From the NCBI RefSeq assembly GCF_030272615.1, contig NC_081406.1, positions 473,376,900 to 473,440,899 on the forward strand: a DNA stretch of 64,000 bases, read 5' to 3'. Numbering within the stretch: position 1 is the first letter of the stretch; every line of letters begins with the position of its first letter. The notes under the pieces were generated by a model. It did no database searches. It had not been told where the DNA came from and saw only the letters and a program-made list of their open reading frames with translations. This DNA is from Cryptomeria japonica (Eukaryota > Streptophyta > Pinopsida > Cupressales > Cupressaceae). Shown piece by piece: positions 57,310-64,000 of this stretch. A program made the position numbers and the translations under genes.

Positions 57310-59600
57310 CTATAGCTCTAGAAAATATGAAAAATACCAAGTGTCACTATACACTCCATTATTATCTTGCTTCATGAACTTATTGAACTCATGCAAAATT
57401 GTCTTCATTTGTTCTTCATCAAGTCCCTTGGTGTGGCTTGTGATAACCTTGACCCGAGTAATGGTATCTTTGAGGGTCATGTAGAATTTCTTGTGCTTCT
57501 TCATAAGAGAATCCAAATCATCCAAATTGATTTAAATTTCTATCAACTTGTTAATTTAGAAAATTTCTTTGTCCACCTCTTCCCCAATAAGTAAACTGAA
57601 CTCTTTGACAATAGTATCTTCATGAAGAGGCTTTTGATTTTCATCAGGAAATGTACAAGGAAGTGCTGATATATTTTCCTTTATGATTATATTCCCTTTG
57701 AGCTTTTCTCATATCTTTGATAAGAATTTCCAAGGTATTCATTTGATGTTCCAATACCGCCCTTTGTTCAATATACATATTCCTTGAAGGGAGTACTCCA
57801 TTGATAACTAGAACATCCAACTGAAAAATCTTCTATTTTCAACCATGAGTTGAAGTTCTTCTCATATGTCTCTAATTAATTTGAGAAAATATTCAAAGTT
57901 TTATCTAGCTTATATTTTACATCTTCTAGATTATTAATTAGAGTAACTACATAACATAAAAGATGTGTACCTTGGCTCAATATCGTGTCCATTCATTCAC
58001 CAACTAACGTTCCCCGTGAATTGACCTATTCAACTTGCTTGATGATCTGTTTGTCAACTGATGAAGTGACAAGTTCAATTACCTCTAACGATTTGTCATC
58101 TTAATCAAGATATCAATAAGTTGCTCTACCGGTTTCTTCAATTTGTCCTTCTTGATCTTTTCCTTATTATAACTTGTCACAAGATTGTGAAAAAATGCTT
58201 GAGCATCTTCCATTGTACCTTCATGTGTTTGCTTACCTTGATCGATCCTATTGATAACATAATTTGTAGGTTGAACTTTATCTAAATCTGTATTCAAGAG
58301 AGGAATTACCATTTCTACATACTAATTATTTGACTTATCCACCTTTACCCTACATAAGGTCTTCGCCTTCTTTGTACCCTTGGGTTTTACAGGAATCAAT
58401 TGATTGAAGTCGAAGTCATTTGGGGAGATGGCTTGCTTTTTCCTCTTAGGAGTATTGGAAACTAACCAAGGTGGTAAAGGTGTATTGTCCTCTACTTGAG
58501 TGGTCAATACTTGGGATGCAAGTTCTTGATTCTATACACTTGTAGTCACAATAGGAGGTGTAGATGTCACAATTGCAAGTGGATTTTCAATTGTTGAAAC
58601 TTTAGGAGGAAGTTTAGTTTCTGACATGAACTAATCAAAATCTTCTAACATAGAAGTTACTTCAGAAAAGTTAGGAAGAAACACATTTTCAATGTTGTCA
58701 TGCAGGGTGTCAAGAGTTGACTCATTGGTTGTTGTTGAAGGAATGGTATATATTACCACACTAGGAGCCTTATATGTATATGAAAAGGTAGAGCCAAAAG
58801 GAGAGGGGTAGAGACTGACATGGGAGGAGGAATTGTACCTACAACATCATGTGAGGAAGGGGGAACAATTTCTCGTGTCCTTTGGGATTGAGAAGTACTG
58901 GGAATTTATAGTAACTCCTCCTCCTCATATTCTCCCTCTTATTGTTTTTCTAGATCTTCTTCTTCTTGTTCACCTTCTTCATCAAGCAAATCTTCTTCAA
59001 CGTCATCCTATTTTTGAGTATCTTGGGCTAAATATTCCTCTTGACTCTTATCCTCACCTTTTTCAACTGTGAATTTGAATTTTGGAGCTTAAAATAGAAG
59101 TACTTTTATTCTACTAACAAGAGTAGTCAAATAATTTACCTCCTCAATGAAGTCACTCTGATGAATAGTCTCGGGCCACCTTGCAATAGTGGGCCTTGGT
59201 ATCTTCAACAAGTTCTCATTGATATTACTTCTGCATTTATTTGAATTATTGTCATGATAGGTTATTTCCAACTACATGTTAATATTAGGATATTGATCTA
59301 TATGCAAACACTTGAAAATAGTATCAAAGAAATCCTCATCCAACCTGAGCAATGTCTTCTTTCCCTTAGCATCTTTGACTGACCTTCTCACTGGATCATA
59401 TCTGTTATTTTGTAGTATTGTGGTGGCTCTTTGACTCTTTTCAAGAAATCTTGAAGATCAATGTTCCCTATCTTTATGTCTCTAATGTTGTCAATGTTAG
59501 AGGACATAGATGAAGGTGGAAAGATCAAATGAGGGTCTTGTTTCTTGAACTTTATTGTTCTCTTGTTTGGTGAGGGTCCTAACATTTGAGTGTGATAAAA
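57310..59600 (-). pseudogene. ORF inside the G1 5' LTR: unknown protein, acidic middle, coiled-coil end
   Basis: The N-terminal piece 59388-59585 (FKKQDPHLIF, then FLKRVKEPPQYYK) is followed after a frame change by 59089-59271 (EITYHDNNSNKCRSNINENL, then ARWPETIHQSDF). A Glu-rich run (about 58920-59030), a Pro/Ser-rich part, a basic motif (PKRKKQAISP, about 58430) and charged helical pieces at 58085-58312 and 57310-57525 complete it. Compared with the 3' LTR copy it lacks the segment with MCMFDKYL but has one that copy lacks. No enzymatic motif is seen. The function is unknown. Confidence 0.65.
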
Positions 59601-59749
59601 ACTGCAATATTTTGATAAAGATCATCACCATATTTAAGCCAATTAGCCTATTTACAAGGATTCAAAATCCCAATTTATAGAACAAAAGTTTTCGGTGAGA
59701 GAAAATTGATTTTGTATTTATATTTTGCAAGTATGTGCATTCAGTGTAA

Positions 59750-60730
59750 ATTGGACTTATAAGTCCGATTTGTATAAAAAACTAGTGAGAACACAAACAA
59801 AATACATATCGAACTTATAAGTCCGATTTATGCTTAGAGGAGATAAAAAAACATAAAGGTGCATATTTCGATGATAAGTTTGATATACATTTGGTAATGG
59901 TTAACAATTATAGGTGCATATTCTTATGTGAAAAAGCACATAGGGAATACAACTATCTTATGTGCTAATTGGGGTTATAACCTCAAATTACACCTAAGGA
60001 AAGCACCATGGTGCAAGTCAAGGTTACAACCCCAATTTGTAGCAACACTCAACACTTAGCAAAGACAATCAATAAAGAAGGTGTATGGCGGAGTCAAGGC
60101 CCCAACATGCACCATTGGGTAAAATGTGTGAAACAAAGTGATATGACTTGGGGGAAAACCCAACACATATCGAAAGCTAGGGATTTGGTGCGTGTCGGTC
60201 TTACAACCCCAACTCACACCAAAACTAGGGTAGGATAAATACATGACACGTGTCAGGTTTTAAAGTGTGACACACATCCATAGTGCATGGAGCATCGAAA
60301 GGAAGAAAAATGACAGTGTAATGCGGAGGATATTTATGATATACATCAAAGTTAAAACTTCGATGTATATATAAAATATCAACCAAAATTACACTGTCAA
60401 ATCAAAATAAGGCCAAAGAACAATGAAAACTTAGAAAGCACGAAAGAAAGACACGGGAAAAAAACACATACCGTGGAAAAGATAATCTCGACCTTCAACA
60501 AATAATCTTTGTTCCTCACAAAACCTCAAGCAAATGAGGAAAAAGAAAGACTAGAATGAAATTAAAAGAAGAGGAAAGAAAAATCAAGTCAAACACTTAA
60601 AACAAATTAATGCAAATATGTGCACAATAATCATGTATTTCAGACTTACAAGTCTGATTTGCACCATTAGACCCAAAGAGGTGTAAGTCAGACTTATAAG
60701 TCCGAAATACACTTAAATAAGACAACTAAA
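59750..60730. repeat. dispersed CTTATAAG-centred palindromes (5' LTR copy)
   Basis: Motifs such as GGACTTATAAGTCCGA and CAGACTTATAAGTCCG recur (about 59753, 59813, 60640, 60689), corresponding to 39340-40350 in the 3' LTR. Confidence 0.78.
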
Positions 60731-61022
60731 TGCAATGTCTCTAAGTCCAACTTTACACTTAAAAAGCCAAATATGGTGTAAAAAAATGGGATTTAGAATA
60801 TGATTTTGCACCATAACATCAAAAACTCATTCTAAGTTCAAATTTTCAATTTTAACTATCAAAACAAGATTTCGAGAATGAATACAAAGTATTCAAAGAG
60901 CAATGAGGCAACAAAAATCCTTGTAAAACTAACTCTTAGAGAAATGGAAGCAAATTTTAAATGAAATTTTGTAAGGGGTTATCCTTGTTTTCACCTAAAA
61001 GGAAAACAAGGACAACACAATT

Positions 61023-61745
61023 CAAGAATGTGTTTTGCTACACCAAGATCTTTCATATGCAATGTATAGGAAATAATCATCATCTGATTTATAATAAACA
61101 TAATAATAATTTAGAACACTCAAATCTCAAGCTTAACGCATATGTGTCAAATTTTTGGTACCACATTATATGGCTCTATTTGAGGCCATACAAAGATTTC
61201 TTCAATTTACAAACCAAATTACTTTTTCATTTTACCACGTAGCTCTTTAGTTGTGTCATTTTAATATCCTCCTCCAAATCATCATGAAGGAAATTAGTTT
61301 TCACATCTATTTTCTCAACCTCTAAATCATAATCAATAACAATTGTAAGTAAAAATCTAACGAATGTCATTTTTGCAATAGGAGAAAATATATCAACATA
61401 ATCAACACCCTCAACTTGAGAGTAGCCTTTTGCAACCTACCTTTCTTTATACTTATCAATACCTCCATTTGCACCAATCTTTTTCTTAAGCACCCATTTG
61501 CAACCAAATTGTTTTCATCCTTCGGGAAATGGTACAAGATCCCATGTTTCATTCTTTTTCAAAGCTGTCATTTCTTCATCCATAGCAATCTTCCAGGATT
61601 CTACATCATTCATACCTAATGCCTCTTCTATATATCTAAGTTCATCCACATTAGTCTTCAAAGCAAAAAAACATCTCCAATCATCAGGTGAATACCTTTC
61701 TAGTGGTTGTCTATGTCTTGTAGACCTTTGAACAAGCTAAATTAG
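61023..61745 (-). pseudogene. pol: C1: copia reverse transcriptase fragment
   Basis: On the minus strand, Ty1/copia RT blocks read in order: WKIAMDEEMTALKKNETW (about 61580), GCKWVLKKKIG (about 61500), YKERQVAKGYSQVEGVDY (about 61440), LEVEKMDVKTNFLHDDLEE (about 61290), VCKLKKSLYGLK (about 61190) and MKDLGVAKHIL (about 61050). The part with the YVDD box is deleted or decayed. The fragment stops at 61022, where G1 was inserted, so it is older than G1. Confidence 0.85.
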
Positions 61746-61839
61746 AGGTTCTTCCTCCTCTTCTAACGATTCAAAGCTAGTTAAACTCCTCAAATTCTTG
61801 CCCATCTAGGGGTCTCAATCCAACTCTTTTAAGCATGGA

Positions 61840-62040
61840 AGGAAATTGAACTCTTTTCATCCTTCAGGCAACAGTACAAGATCCCACGTATCATTCTTTT
61901 TCGAAGTTGACTTTTCTTCAGCCATAATAATCTTCTAGGACTCTACATCATTCATACCTAATGCCTCTTCTACAAATCTAGGTTCATCCACATTAGTATT
62001 AAAAGCAAAAATACGTCTCTAATTATTAGGTGAATTAAAG
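61840..62040 (-). pseudogene. second partial copy of the copia RT N-terminal region
   Basis: This stretch repeats 61518-61690 with changes (EALGMNDVES, then KNDTWDLVLLPEG). It is a local duplication or another copia copy. The bases between (61746-61839) show no clear domain. Confidence 0.7.
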
Positions 62041-64000
62041 AACACAATGGACCGCTGAGAGGGGGGTGAATCAATGGTAACCAAAAACTATAACTTCTAA
62101 ATGATCTAGGCTTTAATAACTGTATTCATAAAGCTATGAGTAGAGATACATAACACATAAAAAACACACACAAAGAGAGCAAACTCATAACACGGGAGTA
62201 TACAACAAAAACCCACAGTGGGAAAAAACTTCAGTGAGAAATGATGTTGGAGTCTATTTCTCCAATCCAGCCCCACAAGTAAAACTGATTACAATGTTTA
62301 GGGCACCAACCCAAGCAACACAAACCCCTAAATTTTATGGGCACCAAACCCTAGCTTTATGGGAACCAACCCAAACAAGCACCTACCCCTGCTCTACGCA
62401 CCCACTCAGAGAATTATAATGAAAAAGTATTTAAACAAATTAAGCACCTTGTTACAAATGATGTTTTGTAACTCACAAATATTTTTGTTCTTGAGATTGA
62501 CCAGATTCTTCTCTACTCTCAATCTTTGTTCTTTGCTCTCTAACATCTTCTATCAATCCCTGCTCTATGTTCTATGTCTTCTTCTTATTTCTACATCTAG
62601 CCCCTTGACCTCTAATTGACTCACTTCTTCTTCTTTGTCTCTCACAGTGTATATGATTCACTGTATTATCTCCCTCGACTCTCCACACTCTTGGCACTGG
62701 TCTCCACACTATACCTTTGTGTTCTTCTCTATCTAATTTTTTGCTTCTCTCTGCCTCTGTTCTGAGTGACTACCTTGCCATTTTTCTTCTCAACAACTTT
62801 CCTCTGCTCTATTCTGGATCTTTCCTCTCTGTTGCATACTTCACTATAGGGCTTCTTTCCAATATCTCTTCCTCAACTTTTAGCTCCCACACAACTGCAA
62901 CTCCAAAACTCCCTTTTGCAACTCACACCTTGCTACACATCACCCTTACTTTTCTCTCTGCTCTTGTTCATGCCAATCTCAATGCATGTCCCTAACCACT
63001 TGTGTACATCTTCCAACTCAACTACCTCATTAGTAGCTATCAAATCTTACCAACCATTTCTTTATTCAATAAGTTTTGTACCAATAATGGTTTCCCTCCA
63101 AGGATGGATTTAAAAAATCTAATTTCCTCGACCTTTGAGAGATCATGTTTGCTTACTAATAAGATTCTTTGTACACCACTCAGACAGATAGTCATCATTC
63201 ATGAATGCATTCTCCTTTTCTTCTGACTATTCTTTGCATTCATATTATATCTTTGTGTACCGATTACTTAGTTTAGTAATCTTCTCCTGACGGAAGAGGT
63301 CTGGTAGATTTCCTCAAGCCTAAAAAACTCAACAACATCCTCTATAGCTTGACCGCCATTAAATGCTGCTTCATTCTTCCCATTCTGCTTTTTACACTGA
63401 TTACTAATTTTAGTAATCTTTATTTTGTCTGATGATATCTGATCTCTTCTTTGTAGATCATCTCGAGCCACACAACTGATTCTGGTTAGGTCATCACTAT
63501 TGCACTGACCATCCTCTATCGACCTACCCTGAAAGGATCAACAACTACTTCTGTTAGATCCTTTGTCACCAACTCTTGCATATCAGATATTTTCATCGAC
63601 AAGCCATGGAGCCACATGTCTCCATTTTCTTTGTTCAGATCATTCGATCGAGGTCAGTCAGTCTCCATGTAAAACTCTGTCTATCAATATGCACAGGTGT
63701 CATAAAAAATCTTCTTAAATGCCATCTAGGTCACTTGGTCAACCTTAGTCAAATGCCACATGGACAATTGTGCCTATTGAATTGCCAACATGTCGATTGA
63801 AATACCTCTAATGGTCAAAATGACCTTAGACAATGTCTCTGTGGGATGGCGAGATGCACGCCATATTTCCATTTAACCTTCCCCACAAGAGTTCTATCCT
63901 CTGGTCTTTGGCATCACAGGATAGAGGGGGGCATGTTTTTCTTCACTTTAGTTATCTTGCACAACTTTTAGCATGACCTCTTAACCCATGCAGGATAAGA
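62041..64000 (-). mobile_element. LTR-like non-coding sequence, minus orientation, incomplete
   Basis: The motif CTGAGAGGGGGGTGAATCA at 62056-62074 and the CCCACAGTGGGAAAAA element at 62211-62226 match the outer part of N1/N2-type LTRs. The rest up to the window end is CT-rich and has no gene I would support; the short ORFs are not conserved. The high end of the LTR was not found, and it may continue past the window. Confidence 0.45.

Larger units (their letters stand above)
56225..61017 (-). mobile_element. G1 5' LTR, about 4.8 kb, containing a sense ORF
   Basis: On the minus strand the LTR starts TGTTGTCC at 61017 and ends ATCTAACA at 56225, next to a primer-binding site. The high-end part matches 38746-40575, and the acidic/basic ORF part matches 11876-12700. 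Non-coding palindrome-rich sequence fills about 59700-61017. The ORF fills about 57310-59600. A TATA-like CTATATATATGAG lies at about 57155-57168, so the ORF would be in U3. The stretch 56230-57300 is AT-rich with no gene. The right TSD would be CAATT (61018-61022). Confidence 0.8.

Noticed and set aside
62234-63800. several short plus-strand ORFs rich in Ser/Leu
   Set aside because: CT-rich LTR-like sequence gives such ORFs by composition; no motif supports a gene.

Overview
This is a stretch of a large, repeat-rich plant nuclear genome. It looks like a gymnosperm (conifer-type) genome, but that is inference from the mix of retroelements and not a species call. I see no ordinary host gene, no tRNA or rRNA gene, and nothing bacterial or organellar. 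Nearly every base can be assigned to transposable elements inserted inside one another. Most coding regions are decayed, so the annotation describes element bodies, their ends and the remaining protein domains.

The backbone is one old Ty3/gypsy element on the minus strand, called G1. Its 5' LTR is at 56225-61017. Its gag-PR-RNaseH-RT-RNaseH-integrase remnants run from about 56.2 kb down to 40.7 kb. Its 3' LTR starts at 40575, is chopped into slices (38746-40575, 11876-13420, 2386-2421) and runs off the left edge. G1 itself interrupts an older copia reverse transcriptase (C1, 61023-62040).

Inside G1 sit several later insertions. K1 is an LTR element ending at 2385. S1 is a solo LTR (2422-11875) that was split by an 8.1 kb LINE (L1, 3746-11845) flanked by a 15-bp target-site duplication (TSD). 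N1 (13421-38745, TSD GTACT) and N2 (47883-55755, TSD CAAAG) are LTR elements with a gag-like zinc-knuckle protein, a second long ORF of unknown function and no pol. S2 is a solo LTR (48099-49513, TSD GTTAC) inside N2's 3' LTR. T1 is an LTR array with an inverted segment (41157-43690) inside G1 pol.

Inside N1 is G2, a Ty3/gypsy chromovirus (pol 32175-36490). G2's long LTR is split by the youngest insertion, G3 (19030-30521, TSD CTATG, LTRs about 99% identical by eye). G3 is a Tat/Ogre-like element with gag, protease and only the C-terminal end of integrase. It also carries an antisense, apparently spliced plant-mobile-domain gene.

One theme recurs. Elements of different classes each carry an extra long ORF with a globular N-terminal part, a charged middle and a coiled-coil C-terminal part: the LINE (ORF3 after RNase H), G1 (inside the U3 of its 4.8 kb LTRs) and N1/N2 (second ORF). 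G3 carries a plant-mobile-domain ORF. Decay of the older elements is strongly biased to TAG stop codons with few frameshifts, as expected from deamination of methylated CHG sites.
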